64,000 bases of DNA, taken from Clostridium_AD sp050717635 (GTDB lineage: Bacteria; Bacillota; Clostridia; Clostridiales; Clostridiaceae). Position 1 is the stretch's first letter, and every line of letters starts with the position of its first letter. Where the stretch lies: assembly GCF_050717635.1 (NCBI RefSeq), contig NZ_JBOITO010000037.1, positions 28,190 to 92,189 on the forward strand, written 5' to 3'. Positions 17,008 through 25,956 of the stretch are shown here, in pieces. A program made the position numbers and the translations under genes. Below the pieces are notes generated by a model. That model saw only the letters and a list, made by a program, of their open reading frames with translations, was not told the origin of the DNA and ran no database searches.

Positions 17008-17442
17008 TTAGTATTTAAGAACTAGTGTTTGTGGATTTTGTGCCTGGTTTTTATGTTCTGGTCCTCTGTATACTGTCATTTTTTTAATTGTTTGACGGCC
17101 TAATGGTCCCTTTGGAAGCATTCTTCTTACTGCTTCTTCAAATATAAACTCTGGTTTTTTAACCATTGCTATTCTATATGGAACTTCTTTTAATCCACCT
17201 GGATAAAAAGAGTGATGTCTTAACATCTTTTGGTCTAATTTCTTACCAGTTAAAACGATCTTTTCAGCATTTAATACAATGACAAAGTCACCTGTATCAA
17301 CACTTGGTGTAAATGTTGGTTTATGCTTTCCTCTTAAAATTGAAGCTATTTGACTAGCTGCTCTTCCTAAAACTAATCCTTCTACGTCTACAACGAACCA
17401 ATTTCTTTCTACTTCTAACGGTTTTGCTAAGTATGATTTCAT
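17008..17442 (-). CDS. rplM: 50S ribosomal protein L13
   Basis: The 144-aa product shows L13 marks: RNWFVVDVEGLVLGRAAS, LRGKHKPTFTPSVDTGDFV and MLPKGPLGRQ. The start giving MKSYLAK is chosen because GGGAGG lies 7 nt upstream; the upstream in-frame codons cover the ribosome-binding site. It has its own promoter and a structured leader, and reads into rpsI. Confidence 0.97.
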   Translation of the reverse strand: MKSYLAKPLEVERNWFVVDVEGLVLGRAASQIASILRGKHKPTFTPSVDTGDFVIVLNAEKIVLTGKKLDQKMLRHHSFYPGGLKEVPYRIAMVKKPEFIFEEAVRRMLPKGPLGRQTIKKMTVYRGPEHKNQAQNPQTLVLKY

Positions 17443-17567
17443 TATTTTCCCTCCCTGAACTTTTAACAATTGAATTTCTATGCTAAAGATCCGGGGCTAG
17501 TGGATCTTATTACACGATAACATATACAAACATTAATAAGTATAATACATTCTACCGGGTGTGTCAA
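17443..17567 (-). promoter_or_regulatory. rplM promoter and probable L13 leader
   Basis: TTGACA (17562-17567) and TATACT (17539-17544) are 17 bp apart on the minus strand. The ~90-nt leader folds a hairpin with an AAGATCC/GGATCTT stem (17486-17508) around an ACTAGCCCC loop. Placement and loop resemble the L13 leader of Firmicutes, by which L13 controls its own operon; the match was not tested with a covariance model. Confidence 0.65.
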
Positions 17568-17605
17568 TGCTTTTACAAAGGATACTTCTGGTTTTTATGT
17601 TTTTT

Positions 17606-18340
17606 TTAATAAAAAACTTCTTCCAAGCACAATCCACAGGCTGGTGCTGATTTTCCAGCCCTTTCTCGTTGCTTAGATTCAATAATACCTTGAATTTCAT
17701 TAGGTTTAATTTTTCCTTCGCCAACTCTAATTAGCGCCCCTACTATTATTCTAGCCATATTGTATAAAAAACCATCAGCGGCAATATATATTTCTATTAA
17801 ATCCCCATTTTTTATAATATCTAGCCTTGTAATAGTTCTAACAGAAGTTTTTACAGAACTACCTAGATTTTTGAATGCCGAAAAATCATGGGTACCCATA
17901 AAATATTTTGTGGCGCCACTCATAGCCACTACATCTAATACATTTTTATGATGATATATATAATTACGCCCTACTGCAACAGACTCACGCCTATTAAGTA
18001 TAGAATAACTATAGATTTTTCCTGTAGAGTTATATCTTGAGTGAAATTCAAGCGGAACCTCAAAACAATGTAAAATCACAATATCTAGCGGAAGTTTACT
18101 ATTAATAGCTCCTGTAAACTTTTCCACAGATATAATGCTATCGGTATAAAAATTACCTGTATAGCCTCTTGCATGAACTCCTGCATCCGTTCTACTAGAA
18201 CCTGTGATTTTAGTTTCTTCACCTGTAATTTTCTCAATAGCCCTCTCTACTTTTTCTTGAATAGTTATGGCATTATTTTGTCTCTGCCATCCCGAGTAAT
18301 TCGTTCCGTCATATTCTATTATAAGTTTTATATTTCTCAA
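17606..18340 (-). CDS. truA: tRNA pseudouridine synthase A
   Basis: The 244-aa enzyme makes pseudouridine at positions 38-40 of tRNA anticodon arms. The family motif with the catalytic aspartate is SSRTDAGVHARG (near 50-61), with IEYDGTNYSGWQRQ at the N-terminus and DGFLYNMARIIVG near 195. The start is taken as TTG (18338-18340), because AAAGGATG lies 6-8 nt upstream and the protein then begins at the family's normal place. It follows ecfT, as in many Firmicute ribosomal superoperons. Confidence 0.94.
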   Translation of the reverse strand: MRNIKLIIEYDGTNYSGWQRQNNAITIQEKVERAIEKITGEETKITGSSRTDAGVHARGYTGNFYTDSIISVEKFTGAINSKLPLDIVILHCFEVPLEFHSRYNSTGKIYSYSILNRRESVAVGRNYIYHHKNVLDVVAMSGATKYFMGTHDFSAFKNLGSSVKTSVRTITRLDIIKNGDLIEIYIAADGFLYNMARIIVGALIRVGEGKIKPNEIQGIIESKQRERAGKSAPACGLCLEEVFY

Positions 18341-18377
18341 GAATTCACATCCTTTTGTATTTATAGAAAACATAATA

Positions 18378-19175
18378 TTATGTTCTACTAACAATAGTAA
18401 TAACAAATAGAAATGTGAACGCAAAACTTGCAATATAATCTTTTCTTGTTATCTTTAACTCTTTCATTCTAGTTCTTCCTTCTCCACCTTTATAACATCT
18501 TGATTCCATAGCCATTGCAAGTTCATCTGCACGTCTAAAAGAACTTATAAATAAAGGCACTAAAATAGGTATTAGACTTTTAGCTCTACTTATTAAATTA
18601 CCAGACTCAAAATCAGCACCTCTTGCCATTTGTGCTTTCATGATTTTATCAGTCTCATCCATAAGAGTAGGAATGAATCTCAGTGCAATAGTCATCATCA
18701 TTGCTAGTTCATGAGCTGGGACACCTATTCTCTTAAACGGATTTAAAAGTCTTTCTATGCCATCAGTTAGTTCTATAGGAGACGTTGTGAGAGTTAGAAT
18801 TGATGTTCCTATAATTAAAAATACCAATCTGATTATCATAAAGGCTGCAATTATTAAACCTTCTTTATATATGGTTATAAATTTCCATTTAAAGAGTACC
18901 TCATTCCCACTAGTCATAAAAATGTTCAATACTGCTGTAATCAGTAGCAATATAAAAATAGGCTTTAGCCCCTTGTATATATACTTAGGTGACAACTTAG
19001 ATATATATATTGTTGACAAAATAAATATAAATATAAATAAATAGCCTAGAAAATTATTCACTAAAAATAGGTTAACAATAAATAAAAGAGATATTAGTAT
19101 CTTGAATCTTGGGTCTAATTTATGTACAAAAGACTCTCCTGGCATATATTGACCTATTGTAATATCTTTAATCAT
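18378..19175 (-). CDS. ecfT: ECF transporter transmembrane protein EcfT
   Basis: The 265-aa integral membrane protein is the T component shared by vitamin and metal ECF importers. It has five to six hydrophobic segments. The two coupling-helix signatures touching the ATPases are seen as QMARGADF near 182 and MESRCYKGG near 225. It follows ecfA1 and ecfA2. The S components that choose substrates are encoded elsewhere, as usual for group II ECF systems. Confidence 0.95.
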   Translation of the reverse strand: MIKDITIGQYMPGESFVHKLDPRFKILISLLFIVNLFLVNNFLGYLFIFIFILSTIYISKLSPKYIYKGLKPIFILLLITAVLNIFMTSGNEVLFKWKFITIYKEGLIIAAFMIIRLVFLIIGTSILTLTTSPIELTDGIERLLNPFKRIGVPAHELAMMMTIALRFIPTLMDETDKIMKAQMARGADFESGNLISRAKSLIPILVPLFISSFRRADELAMAMESRCYKGGEGRTRMKELKITRKDYIASFAFTFLFVITIVSRT

Positions 19176-19251
19176 ACAAATTCCTCCAATGTATTATAAA
19201 ACACATATACTACTGCTATATATGATGTCTTACTTAGATAGAAAATTTATA

Positions 19252-20106
19252 CTAGTCCGCTCTTAATACTCTAAGCAATTCATGCTTAGCTTTTTCTACG
19301 GTAAATGTATCCTCCGACACATTAAATCCTTTGCTTCGTAGTTCTCTAATTAGATAAGTTACTTGCGGAACCGCAAGTCCAACCCTCTCCAATGTTTCTA
19401 TTTCCTTAAATATCTTCTCAGGTGTTCCATCTAGAATACAGGTCCCTTCATCCATTACTATAATTCTATTTGCAACTTTTGCAACATCTTCCATACTATG
19501 CGATACTAAAATTATAGTCATATCCTGCTGTTTATATAACTCAACAATTTTATTTAATATATCGTCTCTTCCCTTTGGATCAAGTCCTGCCGTTGGCTCG
19601 TCAAGAATTAAAATCTTTGGCTGCATAGCCACTACACCTGCAATTGCAACTCTCCGTTTTTGGCCACCACTTATTTCAAAAGGTGATTTATCTTTATATT
19701 CTTCGTAGTCAAGTCCAACGGTTTTCATTGCTCTTTGAACTCTCTTGTCTATCTCATCATTATTCAGACCTAAATTATGCGGTCCAAAAGCAATGTCTTT
19801 TTCAATAGTTTCTTCAAAAAGTTGATATTCAGGATATTGAAATACCAGGCCAACTTTTTTTCTTATGTCTGTAAGTTTTGCTTTTTTCATTGTGATATCT
19901 AGTTCATCTATTATTATAGTACCCGAAGTCGGTTTTAAAAGCCCATTTATATGTTGTATTAGTGTGGATTTGCCTGAGCCTGTATGCCCAATTAGTGCCA
20001 CAAACTCTCCCTGTTTTATTTCTACAGAAATATTATCTATAGCTTTTTTCTCAAAAGGAGTTTTTGGCATATAAATATGCGTTAAATTTTCTATTTTAAT
20101 TGACAT
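19252..20106 (-). CDS. ecfA2: ECF transporter ATPase EcfA2
   Basis: This 284-aa ABC ATPase has Walker A GHTGSGKST, signature ISGGQKRR, Walker B ILDEPTAGLD and the switch histidine in LVSHSMEDV. It pairs with EcfA1 to drive EcfT. Its start overlaps the ecfA1 end by 16 nt. It is the second ATPase of the tandem, which identifies it as EcfA2 (EcfA'). Confidence 0.94.
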   Translation of the reverse strand: MSIKIENLTHIYMPKTPFEKKAIDNISVEIKQGEFVALIGHTGSGKSTLIQHINGLLKPTSGTIIIDELDITMKKAKLTDIRKKVGLVFQYPEYQLFEETIEKDIAFGPHNLGLNNDEIDKRVQRAMKTVGLDYEEYKDKSPFEISGGQKRRVAIAGVVAMQPKILILDEPTAGLDPKGRDDILNKIVELYKQQDMTIILVSHSMEDVAKVANRIIVMDEGTCILDGTPEKIFKEIETLERVGLAVPQVTYLIRELRSKGFNVSEDTFTVEKAKHELLRVLRAD

Positions 20107-20936
20107 AATGCATTCACCATCTCATTTATAGTTAATATATCTGTTCCTATATTAATACCACTTTGCTTAAGTTCATAAGCAAGTTCAGTTACCTGTGGAA
20201 CGTCTAAACCTATTTTTTTCATAAGGCTCACATTTTCAAATATTTCTCTAGGTTTTCCATTCATTACTATTTTTCCATTATTCATAACTACAATTCTATC
20301 AGCTTCCACTGCTTCTTCCATATTATGAGTTATTAGAATTATTGTTATTCCATATCTTTTGTTTATTTCTTTTATAGTACGAATAACTTCTTTCCTTCCA
20401 AATGGGTCAAGCATTGCAGTAGGTTCATCAAATACAATACATTTCGGCCTCATAGCAAGAATACCAGCAATAGCTACTCTTTGTTTTTGACCACCTGAAA
20501 GTAAATGTGGAGCATGCTTTTTATATTCATACATTCCAACATTTTTTAATGATTCATCAACTCTAATTCTTATTTCTTTAGGATCTAACCCTAAATTTTC
20601 TGGACCAAATGCTACATCTTCTTCTACAATGGTTGCAACAATTTGATTGTCCGGATTTTGAAATACCATTCCAGCTACATTCCTAATATCCCATAGATTA
20701 CCCTCTAATGAAGTCTTAAGTCCATCTACATAGACTTCACCTTCAGTAGGTATTAACAGTGCGTTTATATGTTTAGCAAAGGTTGATTTTCCTGAGCCAT
20801 TATGACCGAGTACTACTAAAAATTCGCCCTTAGTAACCTCTAAATCTAATCCGTCTATAGCAACTTTAGACTTCTCACCTTCACTTTGAGGGTATTTATA
20901 AACAAGTTTATTACATATAACCATTTTCTCACCCAC
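20091..20936 (-). CDS. ecfA1: ECF transporter ATPase EcfA1
   Basis: This 281-aa ABC ATPase has Walker A GHNGSGKST, signature LSGGQKQR, Walker B VFDEPTAMLD and H-loop LITHNMEEA. The likely start is the GTG at 20934-20936 with GGGAG 8 nt upstream, giving (M)GEKMVICNKL. An ATG four codons later is the alternative. It follows the rplQ terminator by about 35 bp and leads the ecfA1-ecfA2-ecfT-truA group. Confidence 0.93.
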   Translation of the reverse strand: MGEKMVICNKLVYKYPQSEGEKSKVAIDGLDLEVTKGEFLVVLGHNGSGKSTFAKHINALLIPTEGEVYVDGLKTSLEGNLWDIRNVAGMVFQNPDNQIVATIVEEDVAFGPENLGLDPKEIRIRVDESLKNVGMYEYKKHAPHLLSGGQKQRVAIAGILAMRPKCIVFDEPTAMLDPFGRKEVIRTIKEINKRYGITIILITHNMEEAVEADRIVVMNNGKIVMNGKPREIFENVSLMKKIGLDVPQVTELAYELKQSGINIGTDILTINEMVNALCQLK

Positions 20937-20970
20937 AAGCGTCACTCCCTATATCATTTGGATCTCTAAA

Positions 20971-21006
20971 GAAAATGGGGATTAAGTTTGTTACAACTTA
21001 ATCCCC
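20971..21006 (-). terminator. Terminator-like hairpin after rplQ
   Basis: GGGGATTAAGTT pairs with AACTTAATCCCC (12 bp, small loop) and is followed on the minus strand by ATTTTCTTT. The T run is imperfect, so some read-through into ecfA1 is likely. Confidence 0.75.
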
Positions 21007-21017
21007 CTTTGCTCAAA

Positions 21018-21359
21018 CTATACTAATTCTATTATAGCGAGTTCTGCTGCATCGCCTCTTCTTGGTCCTACTTTCATTATCCTAGTATAACCGCCGTTTC
21101 TCTCAGCATATTTTGGTGCAATATTATCAAATAAATCTTTAACTACGCTCTCTTCTGTTATGAATGAAAGTGCTTGTCTTCTAGCATGAAGATCTCCTCT
21201 TTTTCCAAGAGTTATCATTCTTTCTGCAAATTTTCTAGTTTCTTTTGCCCTAGTGACTGTAGTTTCAATTCTACCATATTTCAACAAATTAGTTGAAAGA
21301 CTTCTGAACATTGCAATTCTTTGATCAGTGGATCGTCCTAACTTACGATACATTGCCAT
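21018..21359 (-). CDS. rplQ: 50S ribosomal protein L17
   Basis: The 113-aa product opens with YRKLGRSTDQRIAMFRSL and ends ITKVGPRRGDAAE-like (KVGPRRGDAAELAIIEL), as in bacterial L17. It is the last gene of the alpha operon, 12 bp after rpoA. Confidence 0.97.
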   Translation of the reverse strand: MAMYRKLGRSTDQRIAMFRSLSTNLLKYGRIETTVTRAKETRKFAERMITLGKRGDLHARRQALSFITEESVVKDLFDNIAPKYAERNGGYTRIMKVGPRRGDAAELAIIELV

Positions 21360-21371
21360 GTGTTTACCTCC

Positions 21372-22319
21372 TTACTCTTCACTTAGCTTTAAATTCAAGC
21401 TCAGTGCTTGAAGTTTTTGTTCAACTTCTTCAAGTGATTTTTTACCTAAGTTTCTGACCTTCATCATATCGTCCATTGATCTTTCTGTTAATTCTTGAAC
21501 TGTATTAATTCCAGCTCTTTTCAAGCAATTATAGCTTCTAACAGAGAGATCTAATTCTTCAATAGTCATTTCAAGTACTTTTTCTTTCTTATCTTCTTCT
21601 TTTTCAACCATTATTTCAACGTTGTCAGCATGATCTGTTAGCGTCATAAATAGCTTAAAGTGTTCAATAAGAATTTTAGCTGATAACCCAATAGCTTCAT
21701 CTGGTCTAATTGTTCCATTGGTCCAAATTTCAATAGTTAATTTATCATAGTCAGTAATCTGGCCTACTCTAGTATTTTCTACAGAAAAATTCACTCTTTT
21801 AACAGGAGTATAAATTGAGTCTACTGGTATTGTAGCAATTGGTAAATCATCTGTTTTATTTTTAGTATGAGAAACATATCCTCTTCCTCTATTAACAGTT
21901 AGTTCCATATATAGTTTAGCACCTTCGTCTAATGTTGCTATATGTAAATCCCCATTAACCACTTCCAAATCTCCATCAGATTTAATATCTGCTCCAGTAA
22001 CTACTCCTGGTCCCTTAGCATCAATATATATTGTTCTAGGACCTTCTCCAACCATTTTTAATGCTAAACTTTTGATGTTTAAGATTAACTCTGTAACATC
22101 TTCTTTCACACCTTTAACAGTAGAGAATTCGTGAAGTACTGTGTCAATTTTTACTGAATTTGTAGCAACTCCTGGCAATGAAGAAAGAAGAATCCTTCTT
22201 AATGCATTACCTAAAGTTATACCATAACCTCTTTCTAATGGTTCAATTACGAATTTACCGTAAGAACTATCTTCAGCAGTTTCTACACATTCTATTTTTG
22301 GCTTTTCTATTTCTAACAT
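21372..22319 (-). CDS. rpoA: RNA polymerase alpha subunit
   Basis: The 315-aa subunit has the N-terminal dimerization domain (GYGITLGNALRRILLSSLPG near 34) and the C-terminal DNA/activator-binding domain (LDLSVRSYNCLKRAGI and VRNLGKKSLEEVEQKL). It is in the standard rpsD-rpoA-rplQ order. Confidence 0.98.
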   Translation of the reverse strand: MLEIEKPKIECVETAEDSSYGKFVIEPLERGYGITLGNALRRILLSSLPGVATNSVKIDTVLHEFSTVKGVKEDVTELILNIKSLALKMVGEGPRTIYIDAKGPGVVTGADIKSDGDLEVVNGDLHIATLDEGAKLYMELTVNRGRGYVSHTKNKTDDLPIATIPVDSIYTPVKRVNFSVENTRVGQITDYDKLTIEIWTNGTIRPDEAIGLSAKILIEHFKLFMTLTDHADNVEIMVEKEEDKKEKVLEMTIEELDLSVRSYNCLKRAGINTVQELTERSMDDMMKVRNLGKKSLEEVEQKLQALSLNLKLSEE

Positions 22320-22381
22320 AATAAACCCTCCTTTTTTTTTATTGGCAACCTATTATGAGGGCAACTGATTCTATTTTATGA

Positions 22382-23002
22382 CTACTTACTGTATAACTCG
22401 ATGATTAACGTCTCATTAACAGGAACATCTATATCTTCTCTATTTGGTTGTGCTAAAACTTTTCCTTCAAACTTCTCTGCATCAGCTGATAACCAGTTTG
22501 GTAATGTTTTAGGATTTTCAGCGAATACTTTGAATTTCTCAGTAGCTCTGCTCTTTACACATGGTGATATTACTTCATTTGCTGTTAAGCTGTATGAAGG
22601 AATATCTACTTTTTTACCATTTACAGTAAAATGTCCGTGAGTTACTAGTTGCCTAGCCTCTTGTCTTGAATTTCCGTAACCTAATCTATAAACTACGTTA
22701 TCAAGTCTTACTTCTAGAAGTCTTAATAGGTTTTCACCTGTAATTCCTCTTAACTTGTCAGCTTTATCATAGTATTTTCTGAATTGACTTTCAAGTATTC
22801 CATATATTCTCTTAGCTTTTTGTTTTTCTCTTAATTGTAATCCATAGTTAGACATTTTTTTCTTGCTCTGTCCGTGTTGTCCTGGTGCATAACCTCTTCT
22901 TGCAAATGCACACTTATCTGTAAAGCATCTATCACCCTTAAGGTTCAGCTTCATACCTTCTCTTCTACAGAGTCTACAAGTAGCTCCAGTATATCTTGCC
23001 AT
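22382..23002 (-). CDS. rpsD: 30S ribosomal protein S4
   Basis: The 206-aa product is a zinc-type S4: cysteines CRLCRREG and CFTDKCAF lie at the N-terminus. The S4 RNA-binding core RLDNVVYRLGYGNSRQEARQ starts near 93. S4 nucleates 30S assembly. It lies 30 bp after rpsK. Confidence 0.97.
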   Translation of the reverse strand: MARYTGATCRLCRREGMKLNLKGDRCFTDKCAFARRGYAPGQHGQSKKKMSNYGLQLREKQKAKRIYGILESQFRKYYDKADKLRGITGENLLRLLEVRLDNVVYRLGYGNSRQEARQLVTHGHFTVNGKKVDIPSYSLTANEVISPCVKSRATEKFKVFAENPKTLPNWLSADAEKFEGKVLAQPNREDIDVPVNETLIIELYSK

Positions 23003-23032
23003 TCAATTACACCTCCTGTTTTCTTAACTGTA

Positions 23033-23425
23033 CTATACTCTTCTTCTTTTTGGTGGTCTACATCCGTTATGTGGAATTGGAGTAACGTCTTTGATTAATG
23101 TGATTTCTAATCCAGCCGCTTGAAGTGATCTAATAGCAGCTTCTCTACCAGCTCCAGGTCCTTTAACGAATACGTCAACACTCTTTAATCCATGTTCCAT
23201 TGCAGCTTTAGTAGCAGCTTCTGCAGCCATTTGAGCAGCAAATGGAGTGCTTTTTCTTGATCCTCTAAAACCTAATCCACCTGCACTAGACCAAGATAAA
23301 GCATTACCAGCTACATCTGTAAGTGTAACGATGGAATTATTGAAAGTAGACTTTATGTGTGCACAACCGTGCTCAACATTTTTTCTTTCTTTTTTTCTTC
23401 TACTTCTTTTAACTTTTTGAGCCAT
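23033..23425 (-). CDS. rpsK: 30S ribosomal protein S11
   Basis: The 130-aa product shows HGCAHIKSTFNNSIVTLTD and GPGAGREAAIRSLQ, with the C-terminal IPHNGCRPPKRRRV typical of S11. It lies 15 bp after rpsM. Confidence 0.97.
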   Translation of the reverse strand: MAQKVKRSRRKKERKNVEHGCAHIKSTFNNSIVTLTDVAGNALSWSSAGGLGFRGSRKSTPFAAQMAAEAATKAAMEHGLKSVDVFVKGPGAGREAAIRSLQAAGLEITLIKDVTPIPHNGCRPPKRRRV

Positions 23426-23440
23426 TTTATTCCCTCCTTA

Positions 23441-23809
23441 CTATTTCTTCCTACCCGCCATTGTTTTTTTAGGGCCTTTTCTTGTTCTTGCATTAGTTTT
23501 AGTTTTTTGTCCTCTTACTGGAAGACCTTTTCTATGCCTAATTCCTCTGTAACATCCAATTTCCATTAATCTTTTTATTTCTAATGCAACTTTTCTTCTT
23601 AAGTCACCTTCGATTATAAAATTCTTATTGATATAAGTTCTTAACTCATTAACTTCTTCCTCTGTTAAGTCCTTAACTCTAGTATTAGGATTTACTCCTG
23701 TTTCCTTAATAATTCCTTGTGACTTTGATAATCCTATACCAAATATATATGTTAATCCTATTTCTATTCTCTTTTCTCTTGGTAGGTCAATACCTGCTAT
23801 TCTTGCCAT
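23441..23809 (-). CDS. rpsM: 30S ribosomal protein S13
   Basis: The 122-aa product begins ARIAGIDLPREKR and ends RGQKTKTNARTRKGPKKT, as S13 does. It binds helix 42 at the head of the 30S. A 77-bp gap separates it from rpmJ. Confidence 0.97.
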   Translation of the reverse strand: MARIAGIDLPREKRIEIGLTYIFGIGLSKSQGIIKETGVNPNTRVKDLTEEEVNELRTYINKNFIIEGDLRRKVALEIKRLMEIGCYRGIRHRKGLPVRGQKTKTNARTRKGPKKTMAGRKK

Positions 23810-23886
23810 ATGCTGTTTACACCTCCTAGGTACTTTGTTATTCCATTTATATTACTACTTATTAAACCATTTGTAAATAAAACCTA

Positions 23887-24000
23887 TTAACCCTGTTTTT
23901 GTTTATGCTTAGGATTTTCACAGATAACCATTACTCTTCCTTTTCTTTTAATGACCTTGCATTTTTCACACATAGGTTTAACTGATGGTCTTACCTTCAT
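23887..24000 (-). CDS. rpmJ: 50S ribosomal protein L36 (zinc form)
   Basis: A 37-aa product, MKVRPSVKPMCEKCKVIKRK at the start. Zinc ligands CEKC, a later C and H in VICENPKH make it the zinc-binding form. It lies between infA and rpsM as in other Firmicutes. Confidence 0.97.
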   Translation of the reverse strand: MKVRPSVKPMCEKCKVIKRKGRVMVICENPKHKQKQG

Positions 24001-24015
24001 AGCAAACCCTCCTCA

Positions 24016-24234
24016 TTACTTATCTCTCCAAGTTATTCTCCCACGAGTTAAATCGTATGGAGAAAGTTCTACTGTAACTTTATCACCTGGTAGTATTCGT
24101 ATAAAATTCATTCTTAGCTTACCCGATATATGAGCTAATATTTTATGCCCACTTTCAAGTTCAACTTGAAATATTGCATTTGGCAAAGTTTCTACAACTA
24201 CGCCTTGCATTTCTATTATATCATCTTTTGACAT
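24016..24234 (-). CDS. infA: Translation initiation factor IF-1
   Basis: The 72-aa product is a single OB-fold IF-1 (MSKDDIIEMQGVVVETLPNA, then GDKVTVELSPYDLTRGRITWR). The ATG is chosen because AAGGAGG sits upstream; eight in-frame codons before it cover that site. It blocks the 30S A site during initiation. Confidence 0.97.
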   Translation of the reverse strand: MSKDDIIEMQGVVVETLPNAIFQVELESGHKILAHISGKLRMNFIRILPGDKVTVELSPYDLTRGRITWRDK

Positions 24235-24241
24235 AAGGTAA

Positions 24242-24523
24242 TCAAACCTCCTTAACAATATCTACTGACTTTAAAAATATTTTAATTTTAGAATTAGTAA
24301 CCTGCTTTTTAGATAGGATCATAACTCTAATTTCTTCAGCTATTGTTTCAGTAAAATTAAGATGTTTAACCTTTTTCTTTTTAGGCTTTTCAATCTTTCT
24401 TAACTGTCCATCAGAAATATACACATATTCACTGTTTAATATACCTACCACAATAAAATTTCTATGCATATCCCTTCCTGCTTTAGAATTCACTACCTTA
24501 CCTAAAAGGCTATTTTGTTCCAA
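24242..24523 (-). CDS. KOW-domain RNA-binding protein (L14e-like)
   Basis: The 93-aa protein has an N-terminal KOW-type SH3 barrel (GKVVNSKAGRDMHRNFIVVG) and a lysine-rich middle (EKPKKKKVKHLNF). It resembles the small L14e/L6e/L27e-like proteins that many clostridia encode between map and infA. The start is taken as TTG (24521-24523) with TGAGGTG 7 nt upstream; a GTG three codons earlier lies in that site. A ribosome-linked RNA-binding role is an inference from fold and place. No experimental role is known to me. Confidence 0.75.
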   Translation of the reverse strand: MEQNSLLGKVVNSKAGRDMHRNFIVVGILNSEYVYISDGQLRKIEKPKKKKVKHLNFTETIAEEIRVMILSKKQVTNSKIKIFLKSVDIVKEV

Positions 24524-24537
24524 ATCTTTCACCTCAA

Positions 24538-25284
24538 TTAGTTCAAAGTTAGTATTTCAGGACCTTCTTTTATAATAGCAACAGTGTTTTCATAATGTGC
24601 AGATAAACTGCCATCTCTTGTTACCACTGTCCATCTATTAGGTTCTACCTTCACATGATGCTTTCCCATGTTTATCATAGGTTCAATTGCAAGTACCATA
24701 CCATGAACTAACTTAGGGCCTTTACTTGGAGTCCCATAATTAGGTACCTCTGGATCCTCATGCATTGACGTTCCAATTCCATGACCTACATAATCCCTAA
24801 CTACAGAGTATCCATGCTCCTGCGCATAACATTGAATTGCAGAAGATATATCTGATAATCTATTACCGATTACAGCTTTTTCAATGCCTTTAAAGAAACT
24901 ATTTTTAGTAACCTCAATGAGCCTTGCAGCTTCATCAGATACTTTCCCTACTGGAAAAGTTCTAGCAGCATCCCCGTGATAGCCATTTAATACGGCCCCA
25001 CAATCTATGCTAATTATGTCTCCTTCAAGTAAAATCCGGTTAGTTGGAATTCCATGAACCACTTCGTTATTAACAGATGTACATATTGAAGCCGGAAATC
25101 CACAATATCCCTTAAAAGATGGTTTAGCACCTTGTTTTATTATGAACTCTTCAGCTAGTTTATCTAAATCTTCCGTGGTTATTCCAGGTTTTATTACCTG
25201 TTCAATTAATGCAAGCACTCCAGAAACCACTTTACCTGCATCTCTCATATATTGAATTTCCATATCACTTTTTATGTTTATCAC
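24538..25284 (-). CDS. map: Methionine aminopeptidase, type I
   Basis: The 248-aa metalloprotease removes N-terminal methionine from new proteins. Metal-ligand motifs are visible: DIISIDCGAVLNGYHGDAA (two Asp), GHGIGTSMHEDP (His) and LAIEPM (Glu), with a final Glu in HYENTVAI. Its ATG overlaps the adk stop by 4 nt (ATGA), showing translational coupling. Confidence 0.97.
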   Translation of the reverse strand: MINIKSDMEIQYMRDAGKVVSGVLALIEQVIKPGITTEDLDKLAEEFIIKQGAKPSFKGYCGFPASICTSVNNEVVHGIPTNRILLEGDIISIDCGAVLNGYHGDAARTFPVGKVSDEAARLIEVTKNSFFKGIEKAVIGNRLSDISSAIQCYAQEHGYSVVRDYVGHGIGTSMHEDPEVPNYGTPSKGPKLVHGMVLAIEPMINMGKHHVKVEPNRWTVVTRDGSLSAHYENTVAIIKEGPEILTLN

Positions 25285-25934
25285 TTGTTTACCTCTCCTA
25301 AGATACCACAGATGCTTTTAAATACACTGTTAATTGCTTTCGTTCCATCAACTACTGATAATAAGTTTTCGTCACCATAATACTTTATTAGCGGCTCAGT
25401 TTGAGCATCATAAATGTCTAACCGCTCGCTAACTGTATCTTCGCTGTCATCGGCTCTTTGTACAAGAGCTGATCCACATAAATTACACTTTCCATCAACT
25501 TGTGGTGGATTGAATTTAATATGATAGCTAGCACCACAGGTAAGACAAACTCTTCTACCAGTCATCCTATTTAGAATAAATTCTCTAGGAACCTTTATTA
25601 AAAGTGCCGTATCAAGTGAATGACCTTTTTCTTCTAATAGTGTTTCTAAAACTTCAGCCTGCTTAACAGTCCTAGGATAGCCATCTAGTAAAAATCCATT
25701 CTTGCAATCTTCATTATTTAATCTATCCACAATTATATCTATAGTAAGTCCATCAGGGACTAAGTGCCCCTTATCAATATGTTTCTTAGCTTCGATTCCA
25801 AGCGGAGTTTTTTCAGAAATATTCTTTCTAAATATATCTCCAGTTGATACATGCGGTATGGAAAATTTATTACTTATAGATTTTGCTTGCGTTCCTTTTC
25901 CGGCTCCTGGAGGACCTAATAAGATTATTCTCAT
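25281..25934 (-). CDS. adk: Adenylate kinase (zinc lid)
   Basis: The 217-aa enzyme interconverts ATP+AMP and 2 ADP. P-loop GPPGAGKGTQ is at residues 7-16, the LDGYPRTVKQ segment lies near 84 and the lid carries CLTCG and CNLCG, a zinc-binding LID domain of Gram-positive type. It lies between secY and map. Confidence 0.97.
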   Translation of the reverse strand: MRIILLGPPGAGKGTQAKSISNKFSIPHVSTGDIFRKNISEKTPLGIEAKKHIDKGHLVPDGLTIDIIVDRLNNEDCKNGFLLDGYPRTVKQAEVLETLLEEKGHSLDTALLIKVPREFILNRMTGRRVCLTCGASYHIKFNPPQVDGKCNLCGSALVQRADDSEDTVSERLDIYDAQTEPLIKYYGDENLLSVVDGTKAINSVFKSICGILGEVNK

Positions 25935-25956
25935 AGTATCATCTCCTGGTAAAAGT

